Assembly: GCA_930367205.1 (NCBI GenBank)
Contig: OV884011.1
Location: forward strand, 111,343,139 to 111,407,138
DNA: 64,000 bases
Reading direction: 5' to 3'
Source of the DNA: Acanthosoma haemorrhoidale
Lineage: Eukaryota > Arthropoda > Insecta > Hemiptera > Acanthosomatidae
A program made the position numbers and the translations under genes. The stretch's first letter is position 1. Each line of letters starts with the position of its first letter. The notes under the pieces were generated by a model. It was given only the letters and a program-made list of their open reading frames with translations, searched no databases and was not told the origin of the DNA. Positions 23,001-35,655 of the stretch are shown piece by piece.

Positions 23001-26000
23001 ACTAGAACCACTTCTGCCAGCTTCTTACAGAGTCCGTAAACCTAAAATTGTCCTTGAAAACATCCCAAGACCTAGACGATGCAGTGCATTCTTTCACTAC
23101 TCTGGTCCAGAGGTCGGCTTGGGAGGCATCGTCACCCCATCTTCACCCGAAAATCCACAATCATAATCGTTTACCTCAGCATCTAAAAGATCTAATCCAA
23201 TCCAAACGCCGCTCCAGAACAGTGTGGCAAAGATCCCGGCATCCTGTTGATCGCCGCACGTACAATCAGTACTGCCGATTGGTAAAGCGGCGATTGGCAT
23301 CCTTCCGTTCCGATTCTTTCAATTCCTACCTCTCCTCTCTGTCCACCAGGGATAACTCATTGTGGAATATAACCAAAAAAATCCTAAAGTATCAACCTGT
23401 TTCACACCCACTCCGTCGTGATTATGGGTCCTGGGCGGCTTCGGATGGGGATAGGTCGGAGGAATTTGCTCTGCATCTTACCCATACTTTCACACCTCAC
23501 CTTTCTCATCAAAGCCATACTCACAGCGCAACTGTGGAAGATTTCCTCGCTTCACCTATTCCTCTCTCTCTTCCACCAAAAGCCGTTAACCCCTCTGAGG
23601 TTAAATACCATCTGAAAAACTTACCTTACCGAAAATCCCCTGGATATGATCTCCTTACACCTCAAATTCTCAAACAACTTCCTCCTAAAGCCATAATCTT
23701 CCTAACCTACATATATAATTGCATAATCCGAACGACGCACTTTCCTCTCCTCTGGAAACATTCCATTATTGTCCTATTCGCCAAACCCGGTAAACCATCC
23801 AATGACGCCTCATCTTATCGTCCAATTACCCTACTCCCTATCCTCTCAAAAATATTTGAGTCTAATATTACTATAAAACGTCTACTTCCCATTGTTGAAT
23901 CCAAAAACCTTTTTCCCACACACCAGTTTGGTTTTCGCCAACGACATTCCACTGCTCAACAAGGCCTTTGCGTTGCGTTCTCCTAAGCCCTTGAAACCAA
24001 ACAGTATTGCACTGCTGCCTTTGACATAGCTCAAGCTTTTGAAAGGGTTTGGCACGCAGGTTTGCTCTACAAGCTCAAAAGATATTTATCACAGACCATT
24101 TTCCTAGTCTTACAGTCCTACCTTTCAAACCGCTTCTTCCAAGTCCGCTGTGGTTTAGAATACTCTAACTACTATCCCATAAATGCAGGAGTTCCACAAG
24201 GCAGTGTCCACGGCTCTATCCTCTATAACCTATACACCACTGATGTCCCCTCTACTCCCAATACCTTCTTGGCCACATTAGCAGATGACACTGCAGTCTT
24301 GTCATCCCACCCAGACCCCGACATAGCATCCCATAACCTTCAAAAACACCTTGACGAGATCTAGTATTGGTGTAATCAATGGCGGATCAAAGTTAATGAA
24401 GCAAAATGTTCCCACATTACCTTCACCCTTTGTCGCAAGACTTGTCCACTAGTTTATTTTAATTCTATTTCTCTCCCTGTATTCGAGACAGTACGATACT
24501 TAGGCTTCCACCTCGACAAACGACTGACCTGGAACCCACACACGAGACTAAAAAGACAAGAACTTAACAGACGCTTTGGACAACTGTACAGACTACTTCA
24601 AAGGACATCCCATCTCTCAATAGAAAATAAACTGCTAATCTACAAAGTTGTACTTAAACCAATCTGGACATACGGAATAGAGCTATGGGGGACAGCAAAA
24701 AAGTTAAACATCAAGCGTATCCAATCCTTTCAATCAAAAGTCCTGAGAACAATAGTAAATTCCCCTTATTATGTCAGCAACAAAACCCTTCATAACGACC
24801 TTAATATACCCTACATTCTAGAACTCATCCCTTCTAAGTTTATGAAATTCCACAGTACCCTTTCCAACCACCCTAATCCTGTAGCACAGTCATTGCACTG
24901 CGCCACTCATCCCTATAATCCTCCTCGGAGACTGAAACGGCAGTGGCCTCGTGACCTGCTATAAACGCGTGACGGCGGGGGTCCTGGCAATGGCCAGTTA
25001 CTCCAATCATGCCGTTAGCGTCTGTGGCTCTCGCGCTCTTGGTTAGCCTCCGCTGGCTCTTATCTAGTGACGTGACTGACGAAGGAGCGTGGTGGACTTG
25101 GGGGTTCAAGGAAGTGTTAACAAGGAAGGTGACCTCCATGTTAACACTTCTTAAATATTTTTTTCCTTTCTTTGGTCAGGTATTTTTCTATTACTTTACA
25201 CTCCCAACTCTTGAAATAAGAGTCGTTGACTTTACGAATGTATATACTTATAGATACAGAAACCCATTGGTTGCACCAATACTCGATCTAATCAAGGTGT
25301 TTTTGAAGGTTTTGGGATGCTATATCAGGGTCTGAGTGGGATGACAAGACTGCAGTGTCAGAGGGGACATCAGCGGTGTATAGGTTATAGAGGATGGGGC
25401 CCAGGACACTGCCTTGTGGAACTCCTGCATTTATGGGATAGCAGTTAGAGTATTCTAAACCACAGCGGACTTGGAAGAAGCGGTTTGAAAGGTAGGACTG
25501 TAAGACTAGGAAAAGGGTCTGTGGTAAACATCTTTTGAGCTTGTAGAGCAAACCTGCGTGCCAAACCCTTTCAAAAGCTTGAGCTATGTCAAGAAAGGCA
25601 GCAGTGCAATACTGTTTGGTTTCAAGGTCATAGGAGAACGCAACGCAAAGGCCTTGTTGAGCAGTGGAATGTCGTTGGCGGAAACCAAACTGGTGTGTGG
25701 GAAAAAGGTTTTTGGATTCAACAATGGGGAGTAGACGTTTTAGTAGGAGTTTCTCAAAGATTTTTGAGAGGATAGGGAGTAGGGTAAACGACGATAAGAT
25801 GAGGCGTCATTGGATGGTTTACCGGGTTTGGCGAATAGGACAATAATGGAATGTTTCCAGAGGAGAGGAAAGTGCGTCGTTCGGATTATGCAATTATATA
25901 TGTAGGTTAGGAAGATTATGGCTTTAGGAGGAAGTTGTTTAAGAATTTGAGGTGTAAGGAGATCATATCCAGGGGACTTTCGGTAAGGTAAGTTTTTCAG

Positions 26001-29000
26001 ATGGTATTTAACCTCAGAGGGGTTAACGGCTTTTGGTGGAAGAGAGAGAGGAATAGGTGAAGTGAGGAAATCTTCCACAGTTGTGCTGTGAGTATGGCTT
26101 TGATGAGAAAGGTGAGGTGTGAAAGTATGGGTAAGATGCAGAGCAAATTCCTCCGACCTATCCCCATCCGAAGCCGCCCAGGACCCATCATCACGACGGA
26201 GTGGGTGTGAAACAGGTTGATACTTTAGGATTTTTTTGGTTACATTCCACAAGGAGTTATCCCTGGTGGACAGAGAGGAGAGGTAGGAATTGAAAGAATC
26301 GGAACGGAAGGATGCCAATCGCCGCTTTACCAATCGGCAGTACTGATTGTACGTGCGGCGATCAACAGGATGCCAATCTTATATGTTAATGTCAATCTTA
26401 TATGTTTTTACATATTTTTTTATATAAAACCTGTTACCTATTGTTAAGATTAATTGTTTTGTTCCTATATGACCTTGATCTTTATGTACACTTTCAATAA
26501 GTGAAATACCAAATTCTTCTGTTATCTATATTTTCTCACTCTTATTCACTATTTTGTAAATTATATTATCTTTAATTATGCAATTATCATCCAATTTTAT
26601 TAGCTTTTGATTTTCTTTTAAATCTTCCAGTTTTAATAAATTTCATGTTTTAATCGCAGAGTTATCATCTGTTTCTTCATTTAATTCTAAAACTGGATTT
26701 CTGGATAGACAATCTGCCTCCAGATTTTCTTTACCTGGGTTGTATACAATCTCAAAGTCAAATTGTGAGATATAGTTTAAAATTTGTAGTAGTTCTGGAT
26801 CATTACTTTTCTTCACATTAAAATTTTCTAATGGTCTGTGGTCTGAAAACACCACAAATTTTTTCCCTATCAGATAATATTGCCAGTAAAGTATACCTTC
26901 TCTAATAGCTAAACATTCTATAAATATTGCTTTTTTTGTTTTCTGAGCGTTTGTCAGTTTTTTAGAAAAGAAAAATACTGACTTTAGAGATTTGTCTTCT
27001 TGTGGTTGTTTTAGAATTGCTCCAACTCCTTCAATACTTGCATCAGTAAATATATATGTTGGAGCTTCTGGATCAAATATTGCTAGTGCAGGAGCTGAGC
27101 ATAAGTATTTTTTTGTTGTCTCGAAACAATCTTTACATTGTTTTGACCAGTGAAAATCTACATTTTTTCTTAATAAATTTCTTAAGGGATCTAGCAATAT
27201 AGCATGTTGTGGTATATACTCCAAATAGAAGTTTATTTTACCTAAAAATTGTCTAACCTGTTTCTTTGTTTGAGGTACAGGAAACTTTTTAATTGCTGTG
27301 AGATTGTCATTCATTGGTTTTATATAATTATTTCCTATTTCATGACCCAGATAAGTTATCTTGTTTTGTGCAAACTGACACTTTGATTCATTTAATTTAA
27401 ATCCTTGTTCATGTAGTGCTTTTAACACTAATTCTACATGTTTTACATGGTCCTCATAATTCTTCGAATGAATCAATACATCATCTATGTAGTTTACAGC
27501 AAACTTATCTAGGTTATTTCTTCTTATCACACTTGACAAGACTCTTTGGAATATAGCCGGAGCAGACTTCAAACCATATGGCAAGCAATTCCATTGCCAA
27601 TGACCATGATGGGTTACGAAAGCCAATTTATGTTTATCCTTTTCACGCACTGGTATCGACCAAAACGCCGAATTTACATCTAAGTTTGAAAATTTTTTAC
27701 ACTTCTAGCGCGTACTGTCAGATTATCAATCCTAGGAAACTGTTGACTTTCTGGCACAATTATTTTATTTAGTTCCTTAAAGTCAATACAAAAGCGTGAT
27801 CCTTTTCCTTCTTCTTCCTTAAATACCATAGTGACAGGAGCTGCATAAGGGCTGCTTGATTCTTCAATTAAACCAGCTTTTAATAATTCATCAACTTGCG
27901 TTTCAATTTCAATTTTGTCTTGAAACGAGCATCTGTATGGTTTCTTCGAAATATATCTATTTTCTATTAATTTTAATGTTGCTTCATAACCTTTTATTTT
28001 TCCTATGTCAAATTGACTTTGCAAAAATTTCATTATTTTTTTGTATAATATTTTCTATCTTGTTTATATCTGATATTTCAGACTTGTTAATTTGCTGATC
28101 TTTTTGTTTTATCTCTTTTTGTGTTATTATTAAGTTTTCATCTTGACATAGTTTGAATTTTTTTATTAATCCTATTCATTCTAATCCTAATAGAAAATTA
28201 TCTTTAAAATTAATACTTTTTACAATAAAAAACTAAAAATTTCCTTCCATATTACCGATTTTAATTCTTAATACAACCGTACCCTCTGTTTTTGCTACTC
28301 CTGTTACCCCTTTTATATTATCTCTCCCACTTATTATTTTTTTAATATCTTTATTATTATTTAAAAGTTCATAATTTATCAAAGAAATATTAGATCCAGA
28401 ATCATAAAGACCAATAGCTGGATTTCGATTAGCAAGAAATTTTAATTTAATAAGTGGGAGGACTACTCGTTTTTGGCCCCTTCAGAGCTTGCTATCATAT
28501 CTTGAACTTCTCCATTATTTGTAATCTTAATCTTAATTAAAGAACGACACAAACTCTCTAAATGAAATCTATTTTGAAAACCTAATTTTTCACATATTGT
28601 ACATGTTTTTTTCTCGCTTGAACATTTTTGTGTTTCTTTCTCTTTTTTTCTGTCATTTAACTTACCAAATTGTTTTTATTTTGCCATTAAATTTTCCATG
28701 CTACCAATATACTTTCTTTTTAATTTATTTTGTATAAAATTTGGTAAGTTAATTACAATCAGGTTAGTTTGAGTATTTAGTGAGATAGTTTCATCTATTT
28801 CTAACAATAAACTTCTTTTCTTTAATGCATATTTTAACAGGGGACCATTTAAATACTTAAAATTATATGCATATGCTATATCGGTACACATACATATATA
28901 AGTTAAGTCCAGGCGCCGCTAGTGCCCAGCCTTAATCCCCAAACATATGTTATCTGTATATGTTTACAGGTAATACCTATAGATAGAGGTATCTTGGTCT

Positions 29001-32000
29001 AAATAAAGGAGTCTTGTTATAACGTTCTACGTGTTCTTATTACCAACCTTTCTTAGCTTGTAATTCAATAAACATTAACTGGTGCCGAAACCCGGGAACC
29101 GTGGAGAAAGAGAGTTATCGAGTGCGAGCGTAATTTTTTTTTGTTTTTTTTTCTTCTATACGCGAAAGAGAGAAGATGACTGAAGGAGGAATTTTGAGAC
29201 AGCCCGTCTTGAATCTCGTAGAGGGAGCAGATATTAGAAGAGTGGGAACTATGCCAGAAGTTCATGCCACGGCGCTCGCGCTGATGAGGGTAAAAGCGAT
29301 GAATACCCAGGATCTGAGGAAGGCTGTTGCGGAGCTGGAGAGATTCACTGGGGAACTGGGTGAGCTGAACCATTTCCTAAAAGGAGGAGACCGTCTCACA
29401 GCTTTAATTGGAGCTAAAGCAGAAGAAAATTTAATAGATCCCAGAGACGCGGAATCGTTGAAGGCGGCCCTGATATGTCGGGTCAAGAGAAAAATACTGA
29501 ACCAAATTCAGGCAGATGAAGAAACCCCGTGGGAATTAATTAAGATGAGATTGAAGAAGGCGTACGGAGGAGGACGATGGACTCCCGAGGAGGACATATT
29601 CCAAATGTTTAGGGAGACAAAGTCCCCAAGACAAAGTAACGGGCAATATGCTGCGGGGTTAGTAGTCCGTTTCAATAAGATAACGGAGAAGATGAGAGAG
29701 TCGATTAGCGTAGAAGAGGTGGAGGGTAGAATGGGATTCTTATCCACAATTCTAAAAGTGCAACTGGCCAAGGAGACAGGAAGAAAAGAAGGATTCTCTG
29801 ATGAGCGCTCGTTCTCGGAGTGTGCACAATCAATGATCGACACTAGTGCCAAGGAGGAAGAAGTGAGGGTGCAAGACGTCGACAATGAGTGGAGCCGAGT
29901 TGCCTACAAAAGAACCCGGACCCTGAAAACAACCTGGAGGAGACCAGAAACGTCCGTTATTGGCAGAGACAAGGGAACGACAGGAGAAAGAAGATTTAGA
30001 GGAACGAGACCGAGGTATGCCCCGCCCAGGGAAGAAAGAAAATGCCACGGATGTAGGAAGGCAGGACATTTAGTGGCACAGTGTCCTCGAACAAAATGTT
30101 TTGAGTGTGGCGAGGAAGGACACATCGCGAGGCATTGCCCGTATATCTTCCGGAGGAGAGAATACCAACGACCAGAACCAATGGAGGTAAACACTCAAGA
30201 AGTAAGAGAGAGACGGAGCATGACACATGGGGAGAGTGGATCATCAGAAGATGAGTCATCAGGGACTTCGGAAACTGAAGGAGAAGAAGCGAGGCGCAGC
30301 AGAAACAGGAGACAGACAGGGCAGAAGGTCGAGTCACGTAGATGGGAGCAACGTGATGAAGCCTGAGGAGCGTGTCGGCAGAGAGGCGACCGCATCCTGA
30401 GATGTAATGCAATTCGGGAGAGGATGTGTGCGTTGCCAATAATTAGGGTCAAAGGAGGAGAGATGTGTCTGGTGGACACGGGAAGCACCAACACCATCAT
30501 GTCCCGCGGAGCGCTGGAGAGGCTGTATGGCGGAGAGAGGGCACTCCAGATTCAGGTATGTAATTGTAGTTTAATCACCCTGGGAGGCCCTTGCGAGGTA
30601 GTGGGAGAGTTAGTCATAGGTCTAAATAGGTGGGCGAAGAAAGGGGGAGATCTAAAGATACATATCGTAGGAAACATGCCGCGGGAGTACCAGGTGATAG
30701 TTGGGTGCGACATGTTGGGGAAGGTAGGTGCGCGTGTGGAGAATATCGGGGAAAAATGGAACATTAAGTTGGGCAAAGTGGAATATAAATGTCAAGGGAC
30801 TATATGGGACGGAAGAGCGCGGATAGGGGCGGTTAATAAAATAGAGGGCTGGAGGGAAGGCCTACAGAGGGAGTTTGAGGATATTTTTTACGTAGAGGGA
30901 GACACGCTAGGAGCGACTGGGAAGACGGTCCACGAGATCCAGTTAAAGAAAGAACGCGTCACATACGTGAAAGAGAGACGATATCCGCAGGCACTACGTA
31001 GGCATATTAGAGAGGAGCTAGAGAGTCTCAAACGGCAAGGGATTATAATTGATAGCACTTCGCCATATAACAGTCCTCTATGGGCAGTGAGGAAGAAAAA
31101 TAGACCTGGGGACGAGACAGAGAAATACAGGGTAGTTATCGATTATCGGAAGTTAAACGAGAACACGACGGATGAGAAGTATCCTATTCCCCGATTTGAG
31201 GACATATTAGACAGATTGAACGGGGCGACAATATTTAGTACCCTAGATCTAAAGGCAGGCTATCACCAGATCAAGATGAGTGCGAACGACCAAGACAAAA
31301 CGGCCTTTACATTTGAGAGGGGGCATTATCAATTTACCAGGATGCCATTTGGACTGAAAAACGCCCCGATTACCTTTCAACGCCTAATGGATGAATTTTT
31401 GAGGGGAATAGACGAAGCGGTATGCCAGGTCTACATGGACGATCTGTTAGTTTTCAGCAGAACGGAGGCAGAGCACGTTGAGCACCTAAGAAGTGTATTT
31501 CAAAGAGTCCGCGAATTCGGATTAAAATTGTCCATGGAGAAGTCTCTGTTGGGGAAGAAAAAAATCAATTTTTTGGGCCACACTATCTCACAGGAGGGGG
31601 TTAAGCCAGACTCTACGAAGGTCGAGGCCATTAGAAGGATGGTGGTGCCCACAGATGTAAAGGGGATCCGTCGACTTCTGGGGACGCTTAATTATTACAG
31701 AAGATTTGTGCCGGACATGGCGGCATACCTGGTGCCTATTAATAATTTACTGCGAAAGGGAGCGAGGGTGGTAATTACCCCAATCATGGAGCAGAACATC
31801 CGGAAATGTATGTCTAGCTTACAAGAGGAACCGATATTAGCATTTCCCGATTTCCAACATCCCTTCACAATCACCACTGATGCCAGCGAATACGCACTGG
31901 GGGCAGTGTTGTCGCAGGAGAGAGACGGTGGGGAGCGCCCGGTGGCGTACGCTAGTCGACGGCTCACTGAAACGGAAGCGCGGTATAGTGCTCTAGAGAG

Positions 32001-35000
32001 AGAGCTCCTAGGTATCGTCTGGGCTATAGACCATTTCCGCCCATATGTCTTCGGCAGAAAATTCCGTGTTCACACCGACCACAGACCCCTACAATGGGTA
32101 GCAAAGTTAAAGGAGTCCTCGGCGCGGGTCACGAGGTGGAAAGAGTTTTTGTCCCAGTACAATATGGAGATCATATATAAACCCGGGAAAGAGAACGTAG
32201 TGGCAGACTGGCTGTCCAGAGCCATTACTGTGAATGCATTGGAAGAAGGGGAACCATCCGGGGAAATCCAACAGTTTCTCCGGGAATGGACACCCGGGGA
32301 GGATGGAAGCCTCGGTACGCGAGGAGATAGCGAAGGTGAGGAAACCCTTGAAGAGGAAGGTTCCGCCGCCGAAAGACCTGTTGAAATGGAAGTAACAGAA
32401 GGGATCGTGAACGACAAAAGACGGCAGATCATTTGGAAATCCAAGACCTCAGGGCGGCTGCAGATCGCATATGACAGTTATGGGAGAAGTAAAATCGCGA
32501 CGATTTGGTCGCCACCAGGGGTTAGGAACCACCAAATTTGCCGTGCATTGAAAGATGCCTCGGAACCCGGAAAGACCCATCATGTATTTGTAGGGAATGC
32601 CACTATTTGGGAGAAAATTCGTAGACTCTGGCGAACGGAACAACTTGGAGTGGATAGGATATTTATTCGGTGCACGTCGATGGTGGAGACACTCAAAGAC
32701 AGAGAACAGCAGCTGGAAGTGACGCTGGCCTATCACCAAGGAAAAACGAACCACCGTGGAGTTCAGGAAACGTTGCAAGCGTTGCGGCGGAGGTACTTTT
32801 GGTGGGGAATGAAAAAGAGCATACAAGAAATGATAGGGGCATGTGCAGTTTGTCTCACTACGAAGTATGACAGACATCCGCCACGGGGGCGACAAGAAGA
32901 ATCGCCCACCGCCGAGACACCGTTGAGTGACTTACAAGTGGATACCTTCACTTGGAGGGGGTATAAGTGGGTTACCACAATCGACAGCTTTAGCAAAGTG
33001 GCCATGGCGCACCCGGTGCAAGATCGGTCATCAGACGCGGTAATGCTGGCATTAAATACCTGGTTCCAGTTTTACGGAGTACCAGACCGGATCGCGTCGG
33101 ATGGGGGCAGAGAATTTGACAATGCCAACATCCGAAAAGAAATGAAGACTCTCGATGTCTCTTGGCATCTTAATACCCCAGGGCACCCTAAGAGTAGAGG
33201 AGGGATAGAAAGATTGCACAGCACCCTGAGTGACCACCTGCGGGTATATCACGCGGAAAAGGGTCTGCCGGCGAATGAGGCAATGCCGAAGGCGGTGGCC
33301 GCTTACAATCATTCGATCCACACCGCGACGGGGTTCTCCCCGTTCGAGATCCTCTTTGGGCTGCGCGAAAGACGGAGAAATGGGGCAGAGACGGTAGCAG
33401 ACAAGGGAATGGCGGAGAAAATGTCGAGTAATACTGTCGCTTTGAGGAAAATATGCGACAAAGTCAGAGAAAGGATAACGAGGGACAAAGCGAGACGAGT
33501 GGAACGGGAAAACCTCAAAGTCTGGGATCGAATGGGGGAACTTAAAATCGGGACTATCGTCTATAAAAAACTAGGGTCAAATAGGAGCAAAGAGCTGGTC
33601 CGATATGAGGGCCCATTTAAAGTGGTCGTGATTAGGGAACACAACGTCGTGACAATTGAGAGTATACGACCCCCTAAGAAGCGGCGAAATGTCCACATAG
33701 AACAGTTAAAGCTTCCACCAGGGGGGGAGGTTGTAGATCAGGAATGAGCTGGAGTGTCCTCGCAGCATACACGCAAGGAACATTGTAAATAGTTATAGTT
33801 ATGTGATTTTTCCCACAGAAGTATTGTTTTTTTTTAAAAGTCAAAGTTTTCTTTTATGTTTTTTGTTTACAAGTGACAGTTGGTTTTTACGTTTTATAGG
33901 ATTAGAGCTTAATGTGAGGGATTACAGGCTGTGTACGGGCGGGGCTGGCCTGTGCTCCTTTGTAACATTAGCGGAGCATTATTTGAATGGACTAAGACGT
34001 CCGAGTGTTGGACTTCAAAGTTTGCGAATGGGTGTTCGTAAACTGGTGGGGGGGAGTTAAGTCCAGGCGCCGCTAGTGCCCAGCCTTAATCCCCAAACAT
34101 ATGTTATCTGTATATGTTTACAGGTAATACCTATAGATAGAGGTATCTTGGTCTAAATAAAGGAGTCTTGTTATAACGTTCTACGTGTTCTTATTACCAA
34201 CCTTTCTTAGCTTGTAATTCAATAAACATTAACTTATATACATATATATATATGTGCTGAGAAGGTTTCAATAAACGAATTATTCCAAGCTTCCCAATTA
34301 AACATTGAGTTCTGTTTCCAGAATATATTATACCAATTTAATGCAGACTTTTTTAAGAATAATCTTATAGCTTCTGCATAATTCTGTCTTGAGTAATCCC
34401 CACTCTAGCACACTCCTGAACGAATAAATTTAGCCATACATTAGCATTTAAATTTTCACCATTTAATTTTTCAATAACCATATCTTTAACCCGAGAACAC
34501 ATATGTTTTTCTATGGTACCTGTTATAGCATTGTTTGTGTTAGGTATAACCTCTTATAAATATTCATCATAAAATGCTACATTTCCTTCTACATCCAAAT
34601 AAATCTCACAGAGCTCTTCAGTCATTGTCAACGAAATTTGTTTCGAATTCTCAAACTCTTCACCACATTCTTCACTACTGTAGTATCGAAGAGTTGTTTA
34701 TGCTGAGCGCTAGACTGTTTATCTTTTGGAAATATAAAGCTTTCCGTTTGGCCAACCAGCTGAATCGTCGTAACTTTCACTACAGTGCTTCTGGAATCTT
34801 CACCAGCTTCTGAGATGAAATGAAATTTCGCCTTTGTCTCCATTGTATTGATTTGTAAGTTTCGAATTCAGAAACTTAAAGGAGGTGGAGGTTGTCAGGT
34901 TATAAATCGGACACTTGCAGATGTAGTTTAGAACTGTAATATTAAACATATGTACACATTAGCTCACGCTACAAATATAACAATAAACAAATAAAACTTA

Positions 35001-35624
35001 AAAATAACCTGAATCAATACAATTGCCGATAATAAGCCTTGATCATTGTCTTATCATTGTACAGCTCTTATATCGCAGGTTACACAGCATGGTGCGATAC
35101 TAGCGAGCTCTGTAGGGACATCTAGCATATGTCCCGAAGTTTGGCGGTAACGTTCAAACTTACATATATATATACATGCAGTTGGATGAATATGTATAAT
35201 GTATTATATAAATAATGATTACGTAACATATTTATTAAAATAACCTTGTTTGACAGGCATTTCCATGACTGGACAGCTGTATTTTCAGTGCCAGCACTTC
35301 TATCATACATCACAGGATCTATCAGGATTGCTTTAAGTCTAATTTCAGCCAGTTCTGTAAGATAAATTATATATATTCGGTTACAGGTACCTGTTACAGG
35401 TATAATAACCTTCTAAATACTTAAAAAAATATATAATTAAGAAGATTTTTTATTACAGTGGGAAAAAATGCCTGGGACCACAGCAGCTTCTTTAATAATG
35501 TGCGGCTGTGAGGTTGTCAACATATTTATGATCTCCACCTTTAGCCAGAGACTTACAGACTTGGTAAATGAAATAAGAGCTTCTTGATAACAATTAAATA
35601 GTTTATTTTGGTGTCAGCACACAA

Positions 35625-35655
<31 letters not shown>

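Larger units (their letters stand above)
28901..34234 (+). mobile_element. Gypsy-1, intact young LTR retrotransposon, 5,334 bp
   Basis: Complete structure: identical 180-bp LTRs (28901-29080 and 34055-34234) with AGTTA...TAACT termini, a tRNA-Phe type primer site, open gag and pol, and a G-rich polypurine tract at 34045-34054. TATATA flanks it on both sides and is the probable target duplication. No env-like ORF lies between pol and the 3' LTR. It is inserted in the opposite orientation into the gag of Gypsy-2, which itself lies in intron 1 of the odorant receptor. Related decayed copies are at 17603-19058, 19059-22450 and 38050-41070. Confidence 0.95.
17011..35256 (+). other. Receptor intron 1, 18.2 kb of nested transposons
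   Basis: From left to right it holds a LINE-A fragment (-), a Gypsy LTR and gag remnant (+), a Gypsy pol remnant (-), LINE-B (+), LINE-B (-), Gypsy-2 (-) and, inside Gypsy-2, the intact Gypsy-1 (+). The last roughly 400 bp before exon 2 (34860-35256) show no recognised element. Confidence 0.85.

Noticed and set aside
25009..25335. ORF between the inverted LINE copies with a hydrophobic segment, as a receptor exon
   Set aside because: The sequence does not fit any expected span, its start lies in LINE-derived 3' DNA, and exons 1 and 2 join without it.
29080..29097. Fragment of a tRNA gene
   Set aside because: It is the reverse complement of only the tRNA 3' end, at the LTR edge, and therefore a primer-binding site.
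33803..34060. Possible env gene after Gypsy-1 pol
   Set aside because: Only 85 codons with no signal peptide, glycosylation pattern or furin-like site; it overlaps the polypurine tract and LTR.
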